NCBI GenBank assembly: GCA_947683625.1
Contig: CANTUR010000428.1
Location: 1 to 64,000, forward strand
Direction: 5' to 3'
Length of the DNA stretch: 64,000 nt
Source of the DNA: Mallotus nudiflorus
Lineage: Eukaryota; Streptophyta; Magnoliopsida; Malpighiales; Euphorbiaceae
Shown here: positions 11,121 to 22,585 of the stretch, piece after piece
Layout of the letters: every line of letters begins with the position of its first letter
Position numbering within the stretch: position 1 is the stretch's first letter
Program-made: the position numbers and the translations under genes
The notes under the pieces: model-generated
Database searches by the model: none
The model's input: only the letters and a program-made list of their open reading frames with translations
Told to the model about the DNA's origin: nothing

Positions 11121-13269
11121 CACTTGTAATTCGATTAATTGATTCTGTGTATATGTGATATATGTTAGGGTTTAAGATTCGTTTTGAAAAGGGTTTCAAA
11201 ATTATCAAAAGGGGTTTTGATTTGTTTTGTGACAATTCTGGGTAATCTATTTGAAAACGGAATTAAACATTAATTTGATTAATGTTTGTAATGGTTTAAT
11301 GTGATTAAACTAAAAGCAGTTTTTGATTTTATGAATTAAGAATGCTGTTTCATGAAAAACGAATTTTGTATGATGTTTTTATGAAAAACGAATTAAGAAT
11401 AATGTTTTGATTAATATGATTAATTGAAGCAGCATATTTGTTTCCTATTTTAATTAGAAAAACGTTTTCTATTTGATTAGGAAAATCATTTTTAATTAAA
11501 TCTGAAATAGAAATTCTGTTTTCAAAAACCTAATCACTTAAGGATTTAAATCTGTTATGTATTCTGTTTTGATTAATATGATTAATTGAAGCAGCTTATT
11601 TGTTTCCTATTTTAATTAGAAAAACGTTTTCTATTTGATTAGGAAAATCGTTTTTAATTAAATCTGAAACAGAAATTTTGTGATTATGCAGATTATGTGT
11701 TAAGGGCAATTTGTTTAAATGTTAAACAGATTATGCAGAATGGATATGTTTTCTATAGATTCGTTCAGGCTGTAATTTTGATTACAAAAATTAGGGTTTT
11801 CTTAATGGATGCATCTGTTTTAATAAAAAAAAAAAATTTTGATCTGTTTTGAACAGATTTTTCAGACTGTAAAATGTTTACAAAGAGTGATGTTTTTAAG
11901 CAACAAACTGATTTAGTAATATGATTACGAAAATTGGTTAATTGCTTTCTTGACGCAAATAAGGGTTTTAAGGTGGCTGTTTTAATTGAGCGTTTTTGTC
12001 TATTCTGAACAAATTGATTTTATAGTAATTTGATTATGAAAATTCATTAATGTTCATAAATTTGAAAGGCAACTCACCGAAGAGCTAAGGTAAAGGCAAC
12101 TCGCCAGTCAGCGGGACCGCCACTTGGGGCGCTGCCCCCGAACCCCGCCAGGGGCGCTGCCCCTTGGACCCCGCCAAGGGGCGATGCCCCTTGGAACCCC
12201 ACTGGGGGCGCTGCCCCTAGGACCCCGCAAGGGGCGCTGCCCCTTGACCCCAAAAGAATTGTCACATTAGTTTATTTTTAACATAATGATTGGATTTAAT
12301 AACTAAATAGATTATTATGTTATACATGTTTGTTGTTTTATGCATGGTGCATAGCATGGCCCTCAGACCAATGTGATTGGATTTTATTTTTATAGGTTGT
12401 AATTTTAAATACGGCCTGTGAGTCATTTTTGTTTTGTTGTATTTATAGAAAAGTGTAGAATAAATTACAATAATTTTTGTAAATCAAGACCCATGGTGCA
12501 ATTCAAGTTGGAGGCCCAGGATGGAGATCCAAGGTGGGAACCAAAAAGGGAGATCCATGGTAGAAGATGGAGATCCAAGTTGGAGGCTCAATTTGTAATT
12601 GTAATTTTACCTAGGTTTAACCATTGATCTTCATATTGGCTTATGAAGATCAACTTAGATTTGGGCCATGCTATGTCACATTTATTTATTTGTTGTTATG
12701 TATGCGATGCCATGTGATGCCATGTATGTGATGCCATATGATGCCATGCAATACAACATAACAATAACTGAATACGATTAAATAAAGATGAACCCTCATT
12801 TAATATTAAGTCATTATAATGCCTTCCATAAGTTCAACACTTGTCAAGCCTTAGATTATTATATATGAGCCTGCCAAAGCAGGGTGTATAAATTTATCTG
12901 GGGAAGGCAAGTTGGATAATGGTGCTATCCAAACGTTTGATATGGTTAGACTTAACTAGGTTATCAAAATGGTTTTGGACCTAGGGCATTAGATGGGATT
13001 TTTAGCCATGACATGTGATGTCAAATCCCATACCATCCAAGAGTTACATGAGATGTAATTGATAAGAGTTATCTACCTAAATAACCATATTTTAGGTCAT
13101 GAGCCAAAGCTCACTTAGAGTATGGTGAAATATGGATCTTGGCCCACTAAAATTTCTAAAATTAACTTAGAGGGTTATTGATTTGAGTAAATTTAGTGGG
13201 AGTTTTTATTATGCCTTATAAATATTTAATAAAATACTGAATGGACTTTGCATATATTTGTTGTAGATA
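11121..13269 (+). other. Long untranslated leader of the copia element
   Basis: About 2.15 kb between primer site and gag. It contains a duplicated AT-rich block ('gattaattgaagcagc' at about 11420 and 11583, each followed by the same ~90 bases), a GC-rich hairpin array (12126-12250, separate entry), a short purine-rich repeat ('ggagatccaag' near 12523-12575), and 'gatgccatgtgatgcc' repeats near 12705-12745. Open frames here (12074-12265 minus, 12418-12627 plus) are by-products of these repeats. Such leaders usually hold dimerisation and packaging signals; that role is inferred. Confidence 0.75.
12126..12250 (+). repeat. GC-rich hairpin minisatellite in the copia leader
   Basis: Five copies of a ~26-bp unit begin at 12126, 12151, 12178, 12205 and 12231. 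Each has the core GGGGCGCTGCCCC (12178 has GGGGCGATGCCCC), a 5-bp GC stem with a 3-base loop, joined by 'ttggaccccgcca'-like spacers. It is an isolated GC island in otherwise very AT-rich DNA. Confidence 0.9.
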
Positions 13270-16200
13270 ATGACTTCAAACACTACACCTACCATGTCAC
13301 TGCGATCGATCCTTGAGAAGGATAAGCTCAATGGGACTAATTTTCTTGACTGGTACAGAAACCTAAGAATTGTTCTTAGGCATGAGAGAAAGGAATACAT
13401 CCTTGATCAACCCATCCCTGAGGAACCAGCTGCCAATGCTCCTAGAGCACAAAGGGATGCTTATACCAAGCATCTTAATGATTCTACTGATGTCACTTGT
13501 GTCATGCTTGGATGTATGGAATCTGAGCTGCAAAAGCAACTGATGGAAATGGAGGCTTATACTATGATAGGCCATCTCAAGGAAATGTTCTAAGAGAAAG
13601 CCAGAATTGAAAGGTTCAATACCATCAGGGCATTGCTTTCCTGCAAGCTGACTACTGGCGGCTCTGTCAGTCCTCATGTTCTCAAGATAAAGGGTCATCT
13701 TGATCACTTGGACAAGCTTGGTCTCAATATTGAACAAGAACTGGCTGTGGATATTATTCTCCAATCTTTGCCTGAAGCTTATGATAGCTTCATTATGAAT
13801 TTCAATATGCATAGTATGGAGAAGACTGTTTCAGAGTTGCATGGGATGCTGAAAACTACTGAAAAGAACATCAAGAGTAACACCAAGGATGTTCTCATGG
13901 TCAATAAGGGAAAGGGGATGAAAAGGGTTGGAAAAGGAAAGGGCAAGGTCTTTAAAGGCTTTCAGAAGCCCAAGCCAAAGCCCAAGCCCAAATCCAAAGC
14001 TGAACCCAAAGCAAAGGAAGGAATCTGTTTTTTCTGTAATGAGCCAGGCCATTGGAAAAGAAATTGCAGGCTCTATTTGGATGATCTGAAGAAGAAAAAG
14101 GGTGGTGAGACTACCTCTTCAGGTATTCATATTATAGAATTAAATTTATCTGCTTCTGCTTCTGATTCTTGGGTATTAGATACTGGATCAGGATCTCACA
14201 TTTGTACAAATGTGCAGGGTCTAAAAAGGAGTAGATCATTGGCAAGAGGCGAAGTGTACTTACGAGTTGGCAATGGAGCAAGAGTTGCTGCTTTAGCTGT
14301 AGGAACTTATGAGTTACCTTTGCCTAGTGGACTTATTTTATCTTTAGAAAGTTGTTATTATGTACCTACTTTGTGTAGGAATATTATTTCTGTTTCTTGT
14401 TTGGACAAGAAAGGATTTGAATTTATTATTAAGAATAATAAATGCAGTATTTATCACGATAACATTTTCTATGGATATGCTTCATGCACTAGTGGACTCT
14501 ATGTTTTAGATGCCGAAGACACTAATGAAATGCCAATCTATAACGTTGATACAAAGAAGTCTAAATCTAATGATTTAAACTTGACCTACCTCTGGCATTG
14601 TCGTTTAGGCCATATAAATGAGAAACGCATTTCAAAGCTACACCAAAATGGGCTTTTAAATTCATTTGATTATGAATCATTTGATACATGTGAATCTTGT
14701 TTACTTGGAAAAATGAATAAAACACCTTTTACTGGACAAAGTGAGAGGGCTAATGACTTATTGGGCCTAATACATTCTGATGTATGTGGACCATTAAGCT
14801 CAACTGCTAGAGGAGGTTTTCAATACTTCATAACTTTCACAGATGATTTAAGTAGATATGGTTATCTCCATCTAATGAAACATAAATCTGAATCTTTTGA
14901 AAAGTTCAAAATTTTCAAGAATGAAGTACAAAATCAACTTGGTAAAAATATTAAAACACTAAGATCTGATTGAGGTGGTGAATATTTAAACCAAGAATTT
15001 ATAGATCATCTTAGCGATTGTGGGATTGTTTCACAATTGACTCCTCCAGGTACACCACAATGGAATGGTGTGTCTGAACGTAGAAATCGAACTCTATTGG
15101 ATATGGTTAGATCTATGATGAGTCAATTTGATCTTCCAATCTCTTTTTGGGGATATGCTTTAGAAACTGCTGCATTCATTTTGAATAGAGTTCCATCAAA
15201 GGCAGTTGAAAAGACACCATATGAGAAATGGACTGGAAAAACTCCCAGTTTTTCTTTTCTTAAGATTTGGGGCTGTGATGCTTTTGTGAAACGTCAAATC
15301 TCAGATAAACTAGCACCCAAATCTGACAAATGCCTTTTTGTTGGATATCCTAAAGAAACTAAAGGATATTACTTCTATAATGCGTCTGAGAACAAAGTGT
15401 TTGTGTCTCGGAATGGTGTATTTTTGGAAAAAGAGTTTATTTCCAAAGGAACCAGTGGGAGCACAGTGCAACTTGAAGAAATTCAAGGCCCACAAAATAG
15501 CATTTTACCTGATATGGAACCGCAGCTGAATCAACAAGAAGTTGTTGAGCCTTCACAAGTACCAAAAGGCCCAAGGAGGTCTAATAGGACACGTCAAATC
15601 CCCATGAGATATGGATTTCTCATAACCAGTGATTATGATGTGTTAATTGTGGATCAAAATGAGCCCACATCCTATCAAGAGGCCATAAATAGTCCTGACT
15701 CTGAGAAATGGCTTGAAGCCATGAGATCAGAAATGCAATCCATGTATGATAATCAAGTATGGAACTTGATTGACCCAAATGATGGTTTAAAAACTATTGG
15801 GTGCAAATGGGTTTTCAAAAAGAAAATTGACATGGATGGCAATGTGCATACCTTTAAGGCAAGACTGGTTGCAAAAGGTTTCAAACAAACACATGGTATA
15901 GACTATGATGAAACCTTTTCACCAGTGGCTATGCTAAAATCTATTCGAATTCTCCTTGCCATAGCTGCATACTATGATTATGAAATATGGCAAATGGACG
16001 TCAAAACAGCATTTCTTAATGGAAATTTACTTGAGGATGTGTACATGACACAGCCAGAGGGTTTTGTTAGTCCTGAGAATTCTAGAAAGGTATGCAAGCT
16101 TTAAAGATCCATTTATGGATTGAAGCAAGCATCTCAGCGTTGGAATCTTCATTTTGATGAAGCAGTCAAAGAATTTGGCTTTATTAAAAATGATGATGAA

Positions 16201-17243
16201 CCTTGTGTATACAAGAAAGTTAGTGGGAGTGCTATTGTGTTTTTAGTGTTGTATGTGGATGACATACTACTCATTGGAAATGATATCCCTATTTTACAAA
16301 ATGTTAAATCATGGTTAGGGAATTGTTTCTCAATGAAAGACTTAGGTGAAGCTGCTTATATATTAGGCATCAAGATCTATAGAGATAGATCTAAAAGGCT
16401 TATTGCCCTAAGTCAAAGCACTTATATTGATAAGGTATTGAACAGGTTTAATATGCAAGATTCCAGGAGAGGATTCTTGCCAATGTCACATGGCATTAGT
16501 CTCAGTAAGACTCAGTGTCCTATGACACAAGATGAGCGAGACCGCATGAGTAAGATTCCATATGCTTCTGCTATTGGATCTATCATGTATGCAATGATAT
16601 GTACTCGACCTGATGTTTCATATGCCTTAAGCACAACGAGCAGATACCAATCAGACCCAGGTGAAAGTCACTGGATAGCAGTTAAAAATATCCTTAAGTA
16701 CTTGAGAAGAACTAAGGATGCATTTTTACTGTATGGTGGTCAAGAAGATGAGCTAGTTGTAAATGGTTACATAGATGCCAGCTTCCAAACTGACAAGGAT
16801 GATTTTTTATCACAGTCAGGATATGTGTTTTGTTTGAATGGAGGTGCAGTGAGCTGGAGGAGTTCCAAGCAAGACACTGTTGCTGATTCTACAACAGAAG
16901 CTGAGTACATAGTTGCCTTAGAAGCAGCTAAGGAAGCTGTTTGGATTAAGAAGTTCATAATTGGACTAGGTGTTATTCCTAGTATATCAGATCCAGTGAA
17001 CTTATATTTTGACAATAATGGAGCTATAGCCCAAGCTAAGGAGCCCAGATCACATCAGAGATCAAACACATACTCAGGCGTTATCATCTTATTCGAGAAA
17101 TTATTGAGAGAGGAGACGTCAAGATATGCAGAGTACCTACAAATGATAATGTTGCTGATCCACTGACTAAGCCTCTTCCACAACCTAAACATGAGAGTCA
17201 TACTAGGTCCATGGGTATACGATACGATGTTGATTGGGCCTAG
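13270..17243 (+). pseudogene. Copia gag-pol polyprotein, near-intact pseudogene
   Basis: Start ATG 13270 (MTSNTTPTMSLRSIL) opens the Angela-type gag. In order: gag; CCHC knuckle CFFCNEPGHWKRNC at 14026-14067; protease DTGS at 14179-14190; integrase HHCC from 14596 to about 14700, then DDE core; RT with 'QMDVKTAFLNG' and YVDD at 16252-16263; RNase H with 'ADSTTEAEY'. The frame is unbroken in phase except for three stops: TAA 13591-13593 (family Gln), TGA 14971-14973 in 'LRSD*GGEY' (family Arg), TAA 16102-16104 in 'KL*RSIYGLKQAS' (family Gln). All three are single C-to-T changes. One base is missing in the A run near 17064, so the last ~60 residues shift; the family-like end then reaches TAG 17241-17243. 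About 1325 codons, the usual copia length. Confidence 0.93.
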
Positions 17244-17247
17244 TGCA

Positions 17248-17257
17248 AGTGGGAGAT
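17248..17257 (+). other. Polypurine tract of the copia element
   Basis: AGTGGGAGAT immediately before the 3' LTR start at 17258 and 4 bases after the pol stop. Standard copia plus-strand primer. Confidence 0.85.
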
Positions 17258-18799
17258 TGTTAGTGATATGCACTAGGTCAATCATTTGTGATTATGTATT
17301 GACTTTCTTATTTTATTAATAAAGAGGTATTATATTATCGTTTGATTTTATGATAATTACATGAATGGTTAATTCTTACTAAGGCCATCAAGTGTGTGAC
17401 TTGATAGTAAAACCCTTAGATTAAAATAAGAGTTCTATTCTAATTATCCCTAGCCATTTATTCATTATATGAATATTAAAGTATTAAGGCTAGTATGATG
17501 TTGACTGATGGTTATGTTTTACTAATCATAAATATGAGATATTAAGTCAACTCATAGGTACATGATGAGAGATCATGTACTGGATTGACCCACTATGAGA
17601 ATACTACATAGATTATTGTCATAAGTATTTCTTATCACAGTAATTTTATTTCGGTCCTTTGACCTTGAAATCATCATGGATTTCTACATAGCTATTTTAT
17701 GTTTTGACACATTCTAACATTGTCTTTAACCGGATGATTAAAAGAATGTTGTTGGATATAAAATTAGTTATGTGAGGAATGTGAGTGATTTAGAAGGAAT
17801 TTATCCCTCATTAATATGAGAAAGATATCTAAAGGCCCCTTGATGAGATAGACTGAATAAAATGCATGGCCATGCTGAAATGAATTGATAAAGAGTTATC
17901 ATTTTCAGTCTACTTGGAATCAAGTCATAATATTGAACTATATAAGGATGACATTCTATGCCTTATGTTCAATTAAGATATCATGTGATAAAGAGACAAT
18001 AAAATTCATTGTAATTAGGTTATGTTGGATTATTGACTTCACATGACTTGGGTAGTCATAATGTCTTGCTAGAGGCCACTTATGACTTGTAGGCCTAAAT
18101 AGAGATTTAGGCCTACTGCCAATGTTATGTGAACCTACAGGGTCACACACTTAGAACAAGCCCAAAACGGATATGGGTTTAATAAGCTCAAAATAAACTC
18201 TGTGGAAATAAATAATTAAAGTGTTTTATTTATTTATTTATTTGTTTATTTATTTAAGATAAATGTTATTTTAAATAAATAAATAAGATATTATTTGTTT
18301 TATTTTTAAATAAAATTAGAATATAATAAATGGAAAATTACCAAAAGGTTATTGGTAAGTGAAACCCTAACTTGGAGTCTATAAATATGTTATATTCTCT
18401 AGGGTTTCACACACTTGTTTTTGCCTCCAAATTCGTTTTCTTTCCTCTTAGAAAACAAAGACAGAGTTTTTCCTTTTGTTCTTGATTTGTGAGACAGTCA
18501 AGAGGTTGCTAGCACACACACTCAAATTCGTTTTGTGAAGGGCTGTTCGTGTGGATACCTATAGAGGACGCATCCTTTTGGAGACGTCTTGATCCGAACA
18601 ACCAAGCCAAAAAGCTCGAGGTAAGGTGTCACCGGTGTGAACCTCCTCTCACCCTTCCAGAGAATCTTGCCTCTTCTACGTTTTGGTAAGATTATTAAAA
18701 ACCCTAGATTTAATCTATTAGTCGAATTACATGGATCCTGGCTTGGGAACGTGACAAAATTTTAATTTTTTCGCTACGTTTGCATCACCGAACCCAACA
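17258..18799 (+). repeat. Copia 3' LTR (1542 bp)
   Basis: Same length as the 5' LTR and about 24 visible differences, mostly transitions. TATA box at 18380-18387. It ends AACCCAACA at 18799, followed by TGGCC, the partner of TGACC at 9561-9565. Confidence 0.93.
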
Positions 18800-19727
18800 T
18801 GGCCATGCTGAAATAAATTGATAAAGAGTTATCATTTTCAGTCTACTTGGAATTAAGTCATAATATTGAACTATATAAGGATGACATTCTATGCCTTATG
18901 TTCAATTAGGATATCATGTGATAAAGGGACAATAAAATTCATTATAATTAGGTTATGTCAGATTATTGACTTCACATGATTTGGGTAGTCATAATGTCTT
19001 GTTAGAGGTCACTTATGACTTGTAGGCCTAAATAGAGATTTAGGCTCACTGCCAATGTTATGTGAACTTATAGGGTCACACACTTAGAACAAGCCCAAAA
19101 TGAATTTGGGTTTAATAAGCCCAAAATAAACTCTGTGGAAATAAATAATTAAAGTGTTTTATTTATTTATTTATTTATTTATTTAAGATAAATGTTATTT
19201 TAAATAAAAATAAGATATTATTTCTGATTTGTTTTTAAACAAAATCAGAATATAATAAATGGAAGTTACCAAAAGGTCATTGGTAGGTGAAACCCTAATT
19301 TGGAGTCTATAAATATGTTATATTCTCTAAGGTTTAATACACTTGTTTTTCTTGCCTCCAAATTCGTTCTCTTTCTTCTTAGAAAATAAAGATAGATTTT
19401 TTCTTTTGTTCTTGATTTGTGAGACAATCAAGAAGGTTGCTAGCACACACTCCAATTCATTTTGTGAAGGGTTGTTTATGTGGATACCTATAGAGGATGC
19501 ATCCTTTTGGAGACGTCTAGATCCAAACAATCAAAGCAAAAAGCTCGAGGTAAGGTGTCACCAGTGTGAACATCCTCTCATCCTTTTAGAAAATCTTGCC
19601 TGTTCTACATCTTGGTGAGATTCTTGAAACCTTAGATTTAATCAAGTAGTTAAATTACATGGATCGAGGTTTGGGAACGTGAAAATTTTTTAATTTGTTC
19701 GCTGCGTTTGTATCATGAAACCCAACA
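18800..19727 (+). repeat. Older copia LTR, second part
   Basis: Continues the LTR interrupted at 9565, starting at TGGCC (18800-18804, the second target-site copy) and ending AACCCAACA at 19727. A TATA box (tataaata) is at 19308-19315. No internal region or primer site follows, so this is a solo LTR. The flanks AAAGT (8945-8949) and AAAAC (19728-19732) match at only 3 of 5 bases, both mismatches being transitions, so its own duplication is uncertain. Frames at 19327-19618 are LTR sequence, not genes. Confidence 0.85.
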
Positions 19728-21811
19728 AAAACAACATGTGAACAATAACTTAGGAATTCTAAGTTTGATAATACTTGCAAATTCCTTAGTTTGGTGTAGA
19801 CCACAAGTATTTTACAAGCTTTGATTCAACTTTTTAACCAATTGCTTAGCCTCCCAAGTGTAAGGCCTCTAGCTCGAAACATCAAAGCTTTGTCAACCAC
19901 CTTCTTGCCTTGATTAAGATTAGTAGCAAGTATCCTCTCCAAGTGACCCTTGTAAACTTGCACTAACTTAATTTACTTGAAAGAACTTAGAGTTTATTTT
20001 GTGTAAGTTTTGTTTTTCCTTTTAGTATATTTTCTTACAAAAAACTCTACACACTTTCTCAAAGTAGTAACTCATATTTTTTCTTCATTGCATTTGCTCA
20101 CTCACGTAACTCTATATATATTAGAATTATTCTAATGATATGTGTATAGAGAAGGTGAGTTGATATAAACATGCACAAAATTAAATATCACTTATACCTC
20201 ATCATTAATTGATGACTTTGCATGCCACCTTGTATACACCTTTGACATGGTTTGTGAATAAATTGTGTAAGTAACTTACTACATCATTAGCTTGCCACCT
20301 TGACATTAAAACATCATTAGGTTACCACCTTGACATAGTAATGTATAAAGAAATGGGTAGAAAATAAATCCCATGTATTATATTTATTCAAAGTCAATAA
20401 TTTACATATAATTATTAATTAAATTATTAATAATTTAGTATCTCATATTAAATCTAATAATTTAATAAATAACATATATAATTATTAATTAAATTATTAA
20501 TATAATATATCATATTAAATTTAATAATTTAATTAAAAATATATATTATTATTAATTCACTATTTTAATTAATATCTCATATTAATTAAATATAAATTAA
20601 TAACAAAACTCTTATCAGAATTAGATTTCATAATATACTAGAATCATTGCTTAAAGCATAAATCCAATTCCATTAATCTTAATTAATTGATTAAACTCTT
20701 TAATCAATAATTACATTAACATTAAATGGTGTTTTGGCAACACTCTATTAGGTGTGACTTAATATGTTTATGTCTAATTAATAATGAGAATATAATATCA
20801 ACACTTGATATTATTTGAAACTTTTCAAGTCTAAATGTGAAAATCCCAATTATACACGTGTAGTTCTCATAAGTTATGAGTGACCCCTAGCATTGATATC
20901 ACAACTCCCCAATTAATTATGAATGTATTTATTAATTCACACAAACCCTTTTGGTCATAATTACCATGCACTAAAATCCCTTCATTAAAAGATCCTAATA
21001 TGGCCTAGAGTTAAGGATAAGTCAAACTCTAATTGTTGTATCATATTATCTCATCTCAAGTTCTATCTTTTGATAAAACATAACAAATACTAGAAACTCT
21101 TTCTAGCATTAAAACTTTTTCAAATTGTGTTATGTTTGTCCTAGCTAGGAACTCTTTCATCAAGAAAAGACTTAGATAACATAGGATCTTATCTTGGCTC
21201 ACTCCAAGTAATGAATCCCATCTTGGTCGAACACTCATCCCTACATTTAACCAATTAGAGCCACCACACGCCATATACCCATTTGTGAGTAACATAAGTA
21301 TGTAAGCGGTAACAAACTCTAACCACTTAAATGTGGATAATCGTGACACCTCAGGTCAAAGGACTATATGAACCACTATGACCTAGATTGTGATCGTTGA
21401 CTATAAGTGAATATCCATGAGATCATATATCTAACATCACTATTTGATCCACCCATCACATGAGTATCCACATGTCTATTCTGATATCTCATATCAAGTA
21501 GCATGAGACTTATTACCTCCCACTATTAGTATCACATACTAATCAAGGAAAATAGATAGTGATAATATTCTAATTAATATTGCTCAAATATTAATTATAT
21601 GACTATGAACATTTTATAACATATGTACTAAATAAATTCTTAGCTCATATTATTAACTGTTAATAATGAATATATATAACATAATGCTAATGGATAAATA
21701 TTCAATTAAATAAAGACTTTAAATAATAGAATATTCTTTTGTTGTCATTAGGATAATTTACAATGTCATTATATATTATAAGAATGGCACTAGGGCACAT
21801 TTATGCTAACA
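19728..21811 (-). repeat. Element H (solo LTR?), second part
   Basis: With 8783-8949 this makes a ~2.25 kb unit with ends TGTTAG...CTAACA, flanked by TGACA/TGATA (8778-8782 and 21812-21816), a 5-bp duplication with one transition. No internal coding or second copy is present, so a solo LTR left by LTR recombination fits best. Read on the minus strand there is a TATA-like AT run near 20115-20120 followed by sequence resembling LTR transcript leader, and a segment near 21340-21380 that shares the 'gtcctttgacct' block with the nested copia LTR. These favour minus orientation and a copia origin. The minus-strand 97-codon frame at 21056-21349 lies within the LTR and has no recognisable domain. Confidence 0.55.
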
Positions 21812-22585
21812 TGATATTGGTTGGACCCTGGTCGAGCATACTATGTAGGCACCAATAATCATTTGGAATAAGAGACCGATTGTGGTTGGACCTTAGTCGA
21901 GCTTGCAATTTGGAACTGATAGTCAATTGGATTAAGTGAGTCAAATGACTATTAGGATTAATGGTCTATGTGTTCTATTAGTTTTTCCACATAAACAAAC
22001 TTTTATACAATTTTTTATTAAAATTTATATTAAAGTGAATTGTGATTTAAAAGGTATTGTATTTATTAAAAATATTTGAGAAAAGTAAACTATTTTAATA
22101 TTTACCTTATATTGAATTTATTTTCTTTTATTTTTAAAAGGGTTTTAACAAAATGTTTTAAAACCAGCATGCATTTCATAATATTGATTCACTCAGTGAG
22201 GTTTGATTCCCCTCAATCTATTTTTTCAGGACCTCACCGTCAGTCTGCTAGTAGTCATTGTCTGTGCCAGGTTTCTTCTTCACTAGCTGCTTTATGTATG
22301 TTTAATTGATTTGTGTATGATATAAACAAATTCTAGATACCACATTAGTTATTTATCAGACTTGTATTATTGGTATTTGTGATTTTTGAGATACTATTAT
22401 ATTGGGAGTATTAATTTATGTTATAAGTACTTGATATTGATATTAATGGTTTATTTATGGTTTACTGTTCTAAAATTGTTATTAATTCACCAAAAATTCT
22501 TAAGGCTTACTATGGTTTTCGGATGCATTTTTACATTTCTCATTCTTTAGTGTCTGTCACGTACCTTCGGGTTTGGGTTGTGACA
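21812..22585 (+). repeat. Gypsy 3' LTR, second part
   Basis: Resumes the LTR interrupted at 8782: 'ttggaccctggtcgagc' at 21819 corresponds to 812-830 in the 5' LTR, and the two run together to the common end TGACA (22581-22585). The frame at 22076-22309 is LTR sequence. Confidence 0.87.

Larger units (their letters stand above)
9566..18799 (+). mobile_element. Full-length Ty1/copia element, Angela/BARE-like
   Basis: A complete 9234-bp element: 5' LTR 9566-11107, iMet primer site, 2.15 kb leader, gag-pol 13270-17243, polypurine tract, 3' LTR 17258-18799. Domain order protease - integrase - RT - RNase H is that of copia. Long 1.54 kb LTRs, the long leader and the gag start resemble the Angela/Tork branch. 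It sits inside an older LTR of its own family with duplication TGACC/TGGCC. By eye the two LTRs, equal in length, differ at about 24 sites (~1.6%), which at a commonly used plant rate (1.3e-8 per site per year) would be well under 1 million years. Three stops and one frameshift disable it. Confidence 0.93.
1..22585 (+). mobile_element. Ty3/gypsy chromovirus (Tekay/Del-like), degenerate, nested host element
   Basis: This is the oldest layer of the left part. In order it holds a 5' LTR (cut by the window start), an iMet primer site, gag, protease, reverse transcriptase, RNase H, integrase, a C-terminal chromodomain, a polypurine tract and a 3' LTR. The ~5.06 kb internal region, ~2.9 kb LTRs and a chromodomain ending pol match the Tekay/Del branch of chromoviruses, which target heterochromatin. 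Every coding domain carries stops or frameshifts, so it is inactive. Its 3' LTR is interrupted from 8783 to 21811 by later insertions. The 5' boundary and 5' target-site copy are outside the window; the 3' flank begins TAATC at 22586. Confidence 0.88.

Noticed and set aside
12074..12265. A 63-residue minus-strand frame rich in Gly, Ala and Pro.
   Set aside because: It is the translation of the GC-rich hairpin minisatellite in the copia leader and lies antisense to the element.
12418..12627. A 69-residue plus-strand frame before copia gag, possibly a leader peptide.
   Set aside because: It covers a short purine repeat (ggagatccaag) in the leader; no domain and no evidence of conservation available here. 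An upstream ORF role cannot be excluded but is unsupported.
21056..21349. A 97-residue minus-strand frame that could be a small host gene.
   Set aside because: It lies wholly inside the LTR of element H, has no recognisable domain, and part of the same region resembles non-coding blocks of the copia LTR.
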